Assembly (NCBI GenBank): GCA_902592655.1
Contig: CACJFE010000006.1
Coordinates: 19,686-83,685 of the forward strand
DNA: 64,000 nt
Reading direction: 5' to 3'
Source of the DNA: an uncultured Pelagibacteraceae bacterium
GTDB lineage: Bacteria; Pseudomonadota; Alphaproteobacteria; Pelagibacterales; Pelagibacteraceae
Shown here: one piece after another, positions 28,197 to 36,325 of the stretch
Numbering within the stretch: the first letter of the stretch is position 1
Layout of the letters: every line of letters starts with the position of its first letter
Notes under the pieces: generated by a model
The model's input: the letters and a program-made list of their open reading frames with translations, nothing else
Database searches by the model: none
What the model was told of the DNA's origin: nothing
Position numbers and translations under genes: made by a program

Positions 28197-28300
28197 AAAA
28201 AAGGAACCAATTCGCAAAAGATTTGTTCTCTCCCAAGTATAGAAAAAGAATAGTAAAACCAAAAAAAGGCAAAGGAAGCTTTAAAAGAAAAAAAAAATAG
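28193..28300 (+). CDS. ArfA-like alternative ribosome-rescue peptide (35 aa)
   Basis: A 35-codon frame starts in the stop codon of the regulator (ATGA) and ends TAG at 28298-28300. The segment YRKRIVKPKKGKGSFKRK lines up with the core of E. coli ArfA, FRQRVEKNKKGKGSYMRK, sharing the Arg, Val/Ile-Lys and KKGKGS(Y/F)xRK residues that lie in the empty mRNA channel of stalled ribosomes. ArfA recruits RF2 to non-stop complexes. Unlike E. coli ArfA there is no hydrophobic C-terminal tail; the length resembles the naturally truncated active form. A hairpin spans the stop codon. The family call is inference from this motif. Confidence 0.7.
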   Translation: MKKRNQFAKDLFSPKYRKRIVKPKKGKGSFKRKKK

Positions 28301-28314
28301 GAGTCTACCTATTT
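28288..28314 (-). terminator. Intrinsic terminator of the kinase operon (minus strand)
   Basis: On the minus strand AAATAGG, a TAGACT loop and CCTATTT form a 7-bp stem (28314-28295), followed by a T run complementary to ten A at 28288-28297. The kinase stop codon lies in the loop. The A run is the poly-Lys coding end of the ArfA-like gene. On the plus strand only TTT follows the stem, so termination in that direction is weak at best. Confidence 0.65.
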
Positions 28315-29237
28315 AATCTTGCGCCTATAATTTGTATTACCTTTGATGACATTTCTGTCCCTTTTTTTAAACTCTCTTTAATAGATTTCCCATTAATATA
28401 CCCGTGTAGAAAACCTCCAGCGAATAAGTCACCAGCACCAGTTAAATCAACTATCTTAAGGTTTTTTTCAGCATAGCACTCTAAGACTTCATCACCTTTT
28501 ATTGCTAAAGATCCTTTTTCACCTCGAGTTATCAAAATCAGCCTCCCAGTTTTTTTTGCAAAATCAATTACTTCCTCAAACTGATTTGTACCCAGTAATG
28601 ACATTATTTCTTGTTGATTAGCAAAAGTTATGTCTAATTTATTTTTTACTAAATTTAAAAAACTCTTTTTATGTCGCTCAACACAAAACAGGTCAGATAA
28701 CGACATTGCGACTTTATTTGCATTATTGATTGCTTTATCAAAAGCTTCTTTTGGCGCTCCTTCGTCCCATAAATAACCTTCAAGAAATAAAATTTCACTT
28801 TTTTTCACAGCATTTAGATCAATATCATCTCCATGAATTTTTCCTGCAGTACCAAGAAAAGTTATCATGGTTCTCTCGGAGTCAGGTGTTACCAAAATTA
28901 AACATGTACCAGTTGGCAGACTTTCTTTTTTCTTTTTGTAAAAGTACTGAATATTTTCTTTTTCTAAACCTTCTTCATATTTTCTACCAAAATCATCGTC
29001 ACTAACTTTACCAATAAATCCAACTTTATTGCCTAATTGAGATAAACCTACTATTGAATTTGCAACTGAACCACCAGATACAGTCTCTTCAATTTTTAGA
29101 TTTGAAAGTAATCTATTTAATTCATTTCCATCAACAAGTTTCATTGTACTTTTTGTTAAAGAGTTTTCCTGAAGAAAGGAGTCTTCTACTTTGCAGATGA
29201 CATCAACTATGGCGTTTCCAATACCTAATATCTTCAT
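28305..29237 (-). CDS. PfkB-family kinase, probable adenosine kinase
   Basis: 310 residues. N-terminal ILGIGNAIVDVICKVED and ETVSGGSVANSIVGLSQLG are the ribokinase-fold substrate region. The C-terminal DLTGAGDLFAGGFLHGY holds the anion hole and catalytic Asp (GAGD). This subfamily in alphaproteobacteria is usually annotated adenosine kinase, but other sugar or nucleoside substrates are possible. It is last in the grpE/dnaK-dnaJ-dapB-nth run, 5 bases after nth. Confidence 0.82.
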   Translation of the reverse strand: MKILGIGNAIVDVICKVEDSFLQENSLTKSTMKLVDGNELNRLLSNLKIEETVSGGSVANSIVGLSQLGNKVGFIGKVSDDDFGRKYEEGLEKENIQYFYKKKKESLPTGTCLILVTPDSERTMITFLGTAGKIHGDDIDLNAVKKSEILFLEGYLWDEGAPKEAFDKAINNANKVAMSLSDLFCVERHKKSFLNLVKNKLDITFANQQEIMSLLGTNQFEEVIDFAKKTGRLILITRGEKGSLAIKGDEVLECYAEKNLKIVDLTGAGDLFAGGFLHGYINGKSIKESLKKGTEMSSKVIQIIGARLNR

Positions 29238-29242
29238 AAAGA

Positions 29243-29896
29243 TTATGCTTTTTTCGTTTTAATCGGTTTTTTTCTTTTTGGATAACAGCTTTTACAAATT
29301 TTACAAGTTATTCCATAACAATCCCTGGCTTTACAATATTCTCGCCCATACCAAATAATTTGAAGATGTAGTTTATTCCAATATTTCTTAGGAAATATAT
29401 TTTTTAAATCCTTTTCTGTTTGGATTACATTTTTTCCATTTGTAAGGCCCCATCTTTGTGCAAGTCTATGGATGTGTGTATCAACAGGAAAAGCTGGATA
29501 ACCAAAACCTTGAGACATCACAACACTAGCTGTTTTGTGTCCTACACCTGGAAGTTTTTCTAATTGTTCATAGGTTTTTGGTACTTTTCCGTCGTATTTT
29601 TCAACTAATGTTTTAGATAAATAAAAAATACTTTTAGCTTTTACTCTAAAAATTCCAATTTTCTTAATTAGACGTTCAATTTTCTTTCTTCCTAATTTAA
29701 CGAAATGATGAGGACGATTATACTTTGGATAAATATTTTTGGTAACATTATTTACATTCACATCTGTACATTGTGCTGAAAGTAAAACAGAAATTAGTAG
29801 AGTAAAAATATTTTTGTAATTTAAAGGCACTGGAACTTTTGGATAAGTTTTGTTTAAAATCTTTAGAATGATCTTTGATTTTTCTTTGTTGTTCAC
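29243..29896 (-). CDS. nth: Endonuclease III (base-excision DNA glycosylase/AP lyase)
   Basis: 217 residues. The helix-hairpin-helix LEKLPGVGHKTASVVMSQ carries the catalytic Lys, and FPVDTHIHRLAQRWG the catalytic Asp. It removes oxidised pyrimidines. The C-terminal iron-sulfur region EYCKARDCYGITCKICKSCY has five Cys spaced C-x4-C-x4-C-x2-C-x2-C, unlike the canonical C-x6-C-x2-C-x5-C. A Lys-rich tail follows. It overlaps dapB by 4 bases. Confidence 0.92.
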   Translation of the reverse strand: MNNKEKSKIILKILNKTYPKVPVPLNYKNIFTLLISVLLSAQCTDVNVNNVTKNIYPKYNRPHHFVKLGRKKIERLIKKIGIFRVKAKSIFYLSKTLVEKYDGKVPKTYEQLEKLPGVGHKTASVVMSQGFGYPAFPVDTHIHRLAQRWGLTNGKNVIQTEKDLKNIFPKKYWNKLHLQIIWYGREYCKARDCYGITCKICKSCYPKRKKPIKTKKA

Positions 29897-30669
29897 TTAA
29901 AGTTTAAAAGATCTCTCATAGAGTAAAGCCCAGGTTTCTTTCCATTAAGCCACTTTGCTGCAATTAGCGCTCCTTCGGAGTATAAAGCTCGATCAAAAGA
30001 TTCATGATTTAAAGTTATGATTTCTTTGCCACTAGAAAATTTTACTTCATGTTCACCCACAAAAGCACCTTTTCTAATAGAATTAAAATTTATTTTTTTA
30101 GAAAAAGGAAAAGTCTTTTTATTCAAATATTTTTTTCCAATTATATTACGTAAATTTTTATTTTTGCCTGTGGCTATCCCTTGTCCTAGCATTAAAGCTG
30201 TTCCTGATGGGTAATCTATTTTATTTTTATGATGAACTTCATAAATCTTACTTAGAAAATTATTTCCTAGTGACCTAGATGTAATTTCTGTTAGATACAT
30301 TAATAAATTAACTCCTAAACTCATATTCCCTGCCTTTAGCACTGGAATTTTTCTTGCAAAAGTCTTGATAATCTTTTCTTGCTTATTAGTGAAACCTGTG
30401 GTCCCGATTACAACCTTTTTTTTTAATTTTAATGCAATTTTTAGAACTTCTAAAGTACACTTAGGTACAGTAAAATCAATTATCACATTTGCTTTTTTAA
30501 ATGCCTCTGAGTTATTCAAAGAGGGATATAACCCATTAATTTTCCTTTTGATTTTTACACTTTCAGTTAATGAAACTAATTTAAAATTTTTATTAGATTG
30601 AGATGATTTTATGAGCTGCTGGCCCATTCTACCCAGACATCCAGTAATTGCTAAATTAATTTTTTTCAT
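29893..30669 (-). CDS. dapB: 4-hydroxy-tetrahydrodipicolinate reductase
   Basis: 258 residues. It makes tetrahydrodipicolinate in lysine/diaminopimelate synthesis using NAD(P)H. The nucleotide loop is AITGCLGRMGQQLI at the N-terminus. VIGTTGFTNKQ, AGNMSLGVNLLMYL and the catalytic EVHHKNKIDYPSGTAL are diagnostic, and VGEHEVKFSSG follows. Its start overlaps the stop of a small membrane-protein gene (ATGA). Confidence 0.96.
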   Translation of the reverse strand: MKKINLAITGCLGRMGQQLIKSSQSNKNFKLVSLTESVKIKRKINGLYPSLNNSEAFKKANVIIDFTVPKCTLEVLKIALKLKKKVVIGTTGFTNKQEKIIKTFARKIPVLKAGNMSLGVNLLMYLTEITSRSLGNNFLSKIYEVHHKNKIDYPSGTALMLGQGIATGKNKNLRNIIGKKYLNKKTFPFSKKINFNSIRKGAFVGEHEVKFSSGKEIITLNHESFDRALYSEGALIAAKWLNGKKPGLYSMRDLLNFK

Positions 30670-30836
30670 TTATCGATTAAGTAAATTATTACAACTATAA
30701 CAATCACGATGAAAGTCCAAATTGATAAATTACTCATAAATTTTTTTAAGTTAGAGTTTGTAGATAAAAAACCAGGTAAGATTAACGCTAATACTGCAAT
30801 CAAAAAGATTACAGACATTATTTGATCAATTTCCAT
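30666..30836 (-). CDS. Small two-helix membrane protein (56 aa), function unknown
   Basis: A 56-codon frame fills the gap between dnaJ and dapB. Its ATG is 5 bases past the dnaJ stop, and its stop overlaps the dapB start as ATGA. Two hydrophobic stretches, MSVIFLIAVLALILPGFL (residues 7-24) and WTFIVIVIVVIIYLI (residues 40-54), are separated by a short polar loop with two Lys. The tight coupling on both sides and clean two-helix pattern argue for a real gene. I do not recognise the family. Confidence 0.7.
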   Translation of the reverse strand: MEIDQIMSVIFLIAVLALILPGFLSTNSNLKKFMSNLSIWTFIVIVIVVIIYLIDK

Positions 30837-30841
30837 TCAAA

Positions 30842-31966
30842 TTACGATTTTTTCCAAAATCTTTTCGCTTTTTCAAAGAAACTCTTAATTACAGGATCCG
30901 GTTTATTTGTTTCTAACTCATTAAATTCCTCTAATATTTCTTTTTGTCTTTTAGATAATGTAGTTGGAACCTGCGTTACTATTCTTATATATAAATCACC
31001 AAAAGAACCTCTTCTTAATATTGGCATACCTTTACCTTTCAATCTAAATTGTTTTCCATGTTGGGTTCCTGCTGGAATTTTAATTTTTGACTTTCCGCCA
31101 TCTATCGATGGAACTTCAACCGAAGTACCAAGTGCAGCATCAGAAAAAGAGACAGGTAATTCATAGTATAAATTTTCATCTGATCTTTTAAAAATGTTAT
31201 GATTATCAACGGAAATGAACAAATAAAGATCCCCGCTTGATCCTCCTTTTGATCCCGCTTCACCTTTTCCAGAAAGTCTGATTCTTGTTCCATCATCAAC
31301 TCCTTTTGGTATTTTGACGTCTACATTTTCACTTGATTGAACTTTACCATTCCCACTACATTTATTACAGGGTGTACCAATTATCTCTCCGTAACCGCTA
31401 CACTGTGGACAGGTTTGTTGAACAGTAAAAAAGCCTTGGTTAGTTCTAACTTTTCCTCTTCCAGAGCAGTAATCACATCTCACTGGTTTAGATCCTTTTG
31501 CAGCTCCATTTCCAGAGCATGTCGAACAAGTTTTGTAAGTAGTGTATCTAATGTTTTTTGCTGTGCCCTTGTATGCGTCCTCTAAAGTTATACTAACATC
31601 ATATCTTAAATCATTCCCTCTATTGCTTGATCTTCTAGAGGTTGACCCTCCAAAATCACTGAAGAAATCTTCAAATATGTCTGAAAATGAGGAACTATCA
31701 AATCCACCAAAACCTTGAAAGCCACCTCCACCTCCGCCACTTTCAAATGCTGCATGACCAAACTGATCGTAGTTAGCTTTTCTTTTATCATCTGATAGGA
31801 TGTGATAGGCTTCACTAGCTTCTTTAAATTTTTCTTCTGAAGTCTTATCGCCTTTATTTTTATCTGGGTGATACTTTAATGCAAGTTTTCTATAAGCTTT
31901 TTTTATATCGTCTTTAGATGCACCTCTTGGAATACCTAAGACATCATAACAATCTCTTTTAGCCAC
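30842..31966 (-). CDS. dnaJ: Chaperone DnaJ (Hsp40)
   Basis: 374 residues. The J domain has HPD in YHPDKNKGD near residue 33. A Gly/Phe-rich linker (about residues 75-100) follows. Four CxxCxG zinc repeats ([36 protein letters not shown]) lie at about residues 145-210, then the substrate-binding C-terminal domains. It stimulates DnaK ATPase and delivers unfolded clients. It lies 23 bases after dnaK. Confidence 0.98.
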   Translation of the reverse strand: MAKRDCYDVLGIPRGASKDDIKKAYRKLALKYHPDKNKGDKTSEEKFKEASEAYHILSDDKRKANYDQFGHAAFESGGGGGGFQGFGGFDSSSFSDIFEDFFSDFGGSTSRRSSNRGNDLRYDVSITLEDAYKGTAKNIRYTTYKTCSTCSGNGAAKGSKPVRCDYCSGRGKVRTNQGFFTVQQTCPQCSGYGEIIGTPCNKCSGNGKVQSSENVDVKIPKGVDDGTRIRLSGKGEAGSKGGSSGDLYLFISVDNHNIFKRSDENLYYELPVSFSDAALGTSVEVPSIDGGKSKIKIPAGTQHGKQFRLKGKGMPILRRGSFGDLYIRIVTQVPTTLSKRQKEILEEFNELETNKPDPVIKSFFEKAKRFWKKS

Positions 31967-31989
31967 AGGACGTCTCCTTATTTTTTATC

Positions 31990-33915
31990 TTAGGCGCTTT
32001 TTTCTTTATCCTCTTTTACGTCTTCGAAATCTGCATCTACAACATTGTCCTTATCATTAGGCTTGGAGTCATCTGGTTTACCAGGACCTTTATCATTTTG
32101 ATCAGGTTTTTGTTGGCTTTTATAAACGGCCTCTCCTAGCTTCATAGAAACTTGTATTAAATTTTGAGTTTTCTTTTTTATATCCTCAATATCACTACCC
32201 TCTAAAGATTTTTTAAGATCACTAATACCGTTTTCTATTGCTTTCTTCTCATCCGGTGAAATTTTATCTCCGTGTTCTTTTAAACTTTTCTCAGTAGAAA
32301 AAACTAAACTATCTGCTTGATTTCTGGCGTCTACAGACTCTCTTTTTTTCTTATCTGCTTCTTTGTTTGCTTCAGCATCTTTTACCATTTTTTGGATTTC
32401 TTCGTCAGATAATCCGCCAGATGCCTGAATTTGAATCTTTTGTTCTTTTCCAGTCCCTTTATCTTTAGCAGACACGCTAACAATACCATTTGCATCAATA
32501 TCAAACGTAACTTCAATTTGAGGTGTTCCTCTAGGGGCAGGAGGGATACCGACTAATTCAAAATTTCCAAGAATTTTGTTATCTGCAGCCATTTCTCTTT
32601 CACCTTGAAGTACTCTAATTGATACAGCAGGTTGATTATCTTCAGCAGTTGAAAATACTTGACTTTTTTTAGTTGGAATTGTCGTATTTTTCTCAATTAA
32701 TTTTGTAGAAACACCGCCTAAAGTTTCAATACCTAAAGAGAGCGGAGTGACATCTAAAAGCAATACATCTTTAACATCTCCTTGTAATACTCCACCTTGG
32801 ATGGCAGCTCCCATGGCAACTACTTCATCAGGGTTAACACTTTTGTTTGGTTCTTTACCAAAAAAGTTTTTCACTGTCTCAATAATTTTTGGCATTCTAG
32901 TCATTCCTCCGACCAGAACTACTTCGTTGATTTCAGCAGCTGAGAAACCCGAGTCCTTCAATGCTGTTTTACAAGGCTCTAGCGTTCTATCAATTAAACT
33001 TTGAACTAAAGCTTCTAGTTTAGCTCTAGTAAATTTTAAGTTTAAGTGTTTTGGACCAGTTTTGTCAGCTGTTATAAAAGGTAAATTAATTTCAGTTTGT
33101 GCTGCAGATGAGAGTTCAATTTTTGCTTTTTCAGCAGCCTCTTTCAATCTTTGAAGCGCTAATTTATCCGATTTTAAGTTTATACCATTATCTTTTTTAA
33201 ATTCTGAAGCTAAATATTCAACTATTGAGTCGTCAAAGTCTTCTCCACCCAAAAAAGTATCACCGTTTGTTGACTTCACTTCAAATACCCCATCCCCTAT
33301 TTCTAAGATTGAAACATCAAATGTTCCTCCACCTAAATCATAAACAGCTATTTTTTTTCCACCTTTTTTATCTAGACCGTATGCTAATGATGCAGCTGTG
33401 GGTTCATTTATTATTCTTAAAACTTCTAGTCCTGCAATTTTTCCTGCATCTTTAGTAGCCTGTCTTTGGGAGTCATTAAAGTAAGCAGGTACTGTAATAA
33501 CGGCTTTAGTAACTGCTTGACCAAGATATTTTTCAGCCGTTTCTTTCATTTTTTGTAAAACAAAGGCTGATATTTGTGCGGGAGAATATTTTTTACCTTT
33601 ACCCTCAACCCAAGCATCTCCATTTTCTGACTTAACAATTTTATAAGGAACTTTAGAAATATCTTTTTGCACCGAAGGACCATCAAATTTTCTACCAATT
33701 AATCTTTTTACAGCAAAAATTGTATCTCCAGCATTAGTAACTGCTTGTCTTTTAGCTGGTTGACCAACAAGTTTTTCCTCTTTATCCAAAAAAGCCACTA
33801 CTGACGGTGTTGTTCTGGCACCTTCAGTATTCTCTAAAACTTTTGCTTGTGTGCCATCCATAATAGCTACACAAGAGTTTGTTGTTCCTAAATCTATTCC
33901 AATAACTTTACTCAT
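31990..33915 (-). CDS. dnaK: Chaperone DnaK (Hsp70)
   Basis: 641 residues, full length. [18 protein letters not shown] starts the ATPase domain, with [16 protein letters not shown] and [12 protein letters not shown] as further signatures. The substrate-binding domain begins near residue 390 ([16 protein letters not shown]). The C-terminus ends in an acidic [13 protein letters not shown] tail. A heat-shock-type promoter is seen in the gap from grpE. Confidence 0.99.
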   Translation of the reverse strand: MSKVIGIDLGTTNSCVAIMDGTQAKVLENTEGARTTPSVVAFLDKEEKLVGQPAKRQAVTNAGDTIFAVKRLIGRKFDGPSVQKDISKVPYKIVKSENGDAWVEGKGKKYSPAQISAFVLQKMKETAEKYLGQAVTKAVITVPAYFNDSQRQATKDAGKIAGLEVLRIINEPTAASLAYGLDKKGGKKIAVYDLGGGTFDVSILEIGDGVFEVKSTNGDTFLGGEDFDDSIVEYLASEFKKDNGINLKSDKLALQRLKEAAEKAKIELSSAAQTEINLPFITADKTGPKHLNLKFTRAKLEALVQSLIDRTLEPCKTALKDSGFSAAEINEVVLVGGMTRMPKIIETVKNFFGKEPNKSVNPDEVVAMGAAIQGGVLQGDVKDVLLLDVTPLSLGIETLGGVSTKLIEKNTTIPTKKSQVFSTAEDNQPAVSIRVLQGEREMAADNKILGNFELVGIPPAPRGTPQIEVTFDIDANGIVSVSAKDKGTGKEQKIQIQASGGLSDEEIQKMVKDAEANKEADKKKRESVDARNQADSLVFSTEKSLKEHGDKISPDEKKAIENGISDLKKSLEGSDIEDIKKKTQNLIQVSMKLGEAVYKSQQKPDQNDKGPGKPDDSKPNDKDNVVDADFEDVKEDKEKSA

Positions 33916-33934
33916 AATTTATCCTTGATGTTTT

Positions 33935-33964
33935 CTATATGGGTGTTTTTTTGCCATCTACAAG
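33935..33964 (-). promoter_or_regulatory. Candidate RpoH (sigma-32) heat-shock promoter of dnaK
   Basis: On the minus strand CTTG (33964-33961), 17 bases and CCCATATAG (33943-33935) match the alphaproteobacterial heat-shock pattern CTTG-N17/18-CYTATNT apart from a C in place of the first T. The dnaK ATG follows 19 bases after the -10 element. The site begins at the end of grpE. Confidence 0.55.
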
Positions 33965-33965
33965 G

Positions 33966-34559
33966 TTATTTTTTCTCTTTTTTATCTTTATTTTCCTCAC
34001 TTTTATTAGAACTCTTCTTTGCTACAGCCACTAAAGCTGGACGTAATAATCTATCGCCAAGCATATATCCTGTTTGAATTTCTTGGACGATTGTACCTGG
34101 TTCTGATTTCGAATCTTCAATTTCAGTCATAGCTTGGTGTAAATTGGGATCAAACTTCTTATCTTTTGTATCAATTTTTGTTATTCGATTTTTCTCAAAT
34201 ATAGTTATGCAATCTTTCTCAATTATTGTTAAATTATCTAAAAATTTATTTAAATCTTTATTATTTTTCAAATTATCGTCATTTTTGATTGCAACCTTAG
34301 CTCTTTGTAGATTGTCTAATATTGCTAAACTTTCCTTTGCAAAATTAAACGAACCAAACTCAAAAGCATCTTTTATTTCTTTTTCAAATCTTCTTCTTTG
34401 GTTTTCTATTTCAGCGAGCGATCTTAATAATTTATCTTCTGTTTTCTTGAGTTTTTCCTCAATACTAATATCCTCATTTTTCTTTATATTATTGTTATCA
34501 CTATCATTATCTGACTTATCGCTGTCATTTCCTTTTTGTTTTTGTTTATCATCTGGCAT
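33966..34559 (-). CDS. grpE: Nucleotide exchange factor GrpE
   Basis: 197 residues from the ATG at 34559 (a TTG codon precedes it). A charged, Asp/Lys/Asn-rich N-terminus leads to the long coiled coil (about residues 30-100, with LAEIENQRRRFEKEI). The C-terminal beta domain follows (FDPNLHQAMTEIED and VQEIQTGYMLGDRLLRPALV). It releases ADP from DnaK and acts as a thermosensor. It precedes dnaK by 50 bases. Confidence 0.95.
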   Translation of the reverse strand: MPDDKQKQKGNDSDKSDNDSDNNNIKKNEDISIEEKLKKTEDKLLRSLAEIENQRRRFEKEIKDAFEFGSFNFAKESLAILDNLQRAKVAIKNDDNLKNNKDLNKFLDNLTIIEKDCITIFEKNRITKIDTKDKKFDPNLHQAMTEIEDSKSEPGTIVQEIQTGYMLGDRLLRPALVAVAKKSSNKSEENKDKKEKK

Positions 34560-34602
34560 CAAGTTGCTATATAGTTAATCTTTCTTAAATTACTAGACTA
34601 GG

Positions 34603-35181
34603 ATGAAAAAAATTTTAATAGGTACGCATAATAAAGGAAAATTCAAGGAGATTTCGTATTTAATTTCAAAAAAAATAAGAAAAATTTCACCTACTAAACT
34701 TAGAATTATTAGCCCAAAGGAAACAGGAAAAACTTTTATTTCTAATGCCAGACTTAAAGCTAATTATTTTTCAAAATTTATTAATTATCCTGTGATATCA
34801 GATGACTCTGGTTTATGTATTAAGTCTTTAAATAATGGACCAGGTATTTATTCTGCGAGACTTGCGAAAAAAAAAGGAAGTTTTCGCAAGGCGATGAAGT
34901 ACATTTTAAAAAAAATGGCGAATAAAAAAAATAGGTCTGCATTTTTTGTTTGTAGCTTATCTTACAAACAACCTAAAAAAAAACCAATTACAGTGGTTGG
35001 AAAAATTTATGGCAGAGTCTCTCTTAAAATTTTAGGAAATAAAGGTTTTGGGTACGACTCGATATTTATTCCCAATAAGGAAGAAAAAACTTTCGGGCAA
35101 ATTTTAAAATACAAAAAAATAAAAATGGATCATAGATATATTGCCTTTAAAAGATTAAAAAAAAAAGTTAAAACTTTATAA
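34603..35181 (+). CDS. rdgB: Non-canonical purine NTP pyrophosphatase (RdgB/HAM1)
   Basis: 192 residues. It hydrolyses ITP, dITP and XTP to monophosphates. The N-terminal ILIGTHNKGKFKEI is the family (T/S)xNxxK motif. ISDDSGLCIKSLNNGPGIYSAR holds the catalytic acidic residues, and NKGFGYDSIFIP is the C-terminal signature. The protein is strongly basic. It diverges from grpE, and its end overlaps that of the LpoA-like gene by 14 bases. Confidence 0.94.
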   Translation: MKKILIGTHNKGKFKEISYLISKKIRKISPTKLRIISPKETGKTFISNARLKANYFSKFINYPVISDDSGLCIKSLNNGPGIYSARLAKKKGSFRKAMKYILKKMANKKNRSAFFVCSLSYKQPKKKPITVVGKIYGRVSLKILGNKGFGYDSIFIPNKEEKTFGQILKYKKIKMDHRYIAFKRLKKKVKTL

Positions 35182-36322
35182 ATTTATTTTTTCCAGTTTT
35201 GTAAATATCTAAATCTTGATTTACTGTTTTATTTTCTAAGCTAAAAGTTCCAATTTTACCTTTTATTTTACTTTTGAACATAAAATCGTTAGTAGAATTT
35301 ATATTTCCATTTTTTTTCCATGCATAATAAATTAATCCTAGAGCATCATAAGTTAGTATTGAAATTTCGTTTGGAAAACTTTTAAAATTTTCATAATACA
35401 TTTTAGTAAACTTTCTGTATTCCTTGTAATTTATTGACGGGTAATAAAGATCTCTAATTGCATTCTCATAAAATATACTTTCATCAAACCATTGGTTCAC
35501 TGTAGTAAATAAAACTTTATTTTGGTTAACATCAGTGTATACTAATGATGTTAGGACACTCTTTAAGCTATTGCCGAAATCAATGATAATAACTGAGTCA
35601 AAACTAACATCTCCTAAAGTGTAAAGTTGCTCAAGTCTCTCTAATTCTCTAATAGATTGATTGTCCTCTTTATCTTCAAACATTTTTTTTCTTAGTTCTA
35701 AATTTTTTTTTCTTTGAGAATAATTAGTTAATATTTCAATTTCGCCGGTAAGAACTTGAGGATCCGGACTATATTTAAATATTTTTATTGCACCAAGCTT
35801 CATTTTATCTAATTTCTTTTCAATAAAATCTGCATACTGATTTTTAGGGTACATAATAATCGTTTTGTTTTTTTTTTGTTTTTTTATGAATTTATTTATA
35901 GCTCTTAATTGAGACTCTAAACTTATGCCTATGCTAATGATGTTACTATCAAACTCTGGAGAAATATTTGAGGGCGAGATAAAAGTTATATCATTAAATT
36001 TTTTAACAAATTTAAAGTCGACATTACTAATTGGTCCTATAATGATTTTTATATCTTGAGATCTTAGATCTCGAACGGCAGCTGTAAGTTTATCTTTGTC
36101 GCCTATTCCCGAATCTCTTGGAACAATAAACAATTTTTTATCTTTAATTTCACTTACTGCCATTTGTAAAGAGTACAATAGTGAATTGCCTAACTCTGAA
36201 AATTCACCAGTAAGAGGCGCAATTAAACCAACTTTAAGTATTTTTGCTTCCTCTGCTTTTCCGATATTAAAACTGGCGAATAAAATTAAATAAGATAAAA
36301 TTAATAAAATTTTATTTTTCAT
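35168..36322 (-). CDS. Periplasmic-binding-fold protein, LpoA-like penicillin-binding protein activator
   Basis: 384 residues. A signal peptide (LLILSYLILFASFNIGKAEE) is followed by LKVGLIAPLTGEFSELGNSL, the type I periplasmic binding (LivJ/Peripla_BP_6) fold start. E. coli LpoA (YraM) has this fold and activates PBP1A. The neighbours rsmI and a BON lipoprotein match the E. coli yraL-yraM-yraP cluster, supporting LpoA-like rather than amino acid transport; there are no transporter genes nearby. No lipobox Cys is seen, so it may be soluble in the periplasm. Confidence 0.72.
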   Translation of the reverse strand: MKNKILLILSYLILFASFNIGKAEEAKILKVGLIAPLTGEFSELGNSLLYSLQMAVSEIKDKKLFIVPRDSGIGDKDKLTAAVRDLRSQDIKIIIGPISNVDFKFVKKFNDITFISPSNISPEFDSNIISIGISLESQLRAINKFIKKQKKNKTIIMYPKNQYADFIEKKLDKMKLGAIKIFKYSPDPQVLTGEIEILTNYSQRKKNLELRKKMFEDKEDNQSIRELERLEQLYTLGDVSFDSVIIIDFGNSLKSVLTSLVYTDVNQNKVLFTTVNQWFDESIFYENAIRDLYYPSINYKEYRKFTKMYYENFKSFPNEISILTYDALGLIYYAWKKNGNINSTNDFMFKSKIKGKIGTFSLENKTVNQDLDIYKTGKNKFIKF

Positions 36323-36325
36323 AAA

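Noticed and set aside
30822-31166. 114-codon plus-strand frame, and others opposite dnaJ and dnaK (for example 32747-33004, 33225-33455)
   Set aside because: All lie antisense to strongly conserved chaperone genes and show no family motif.
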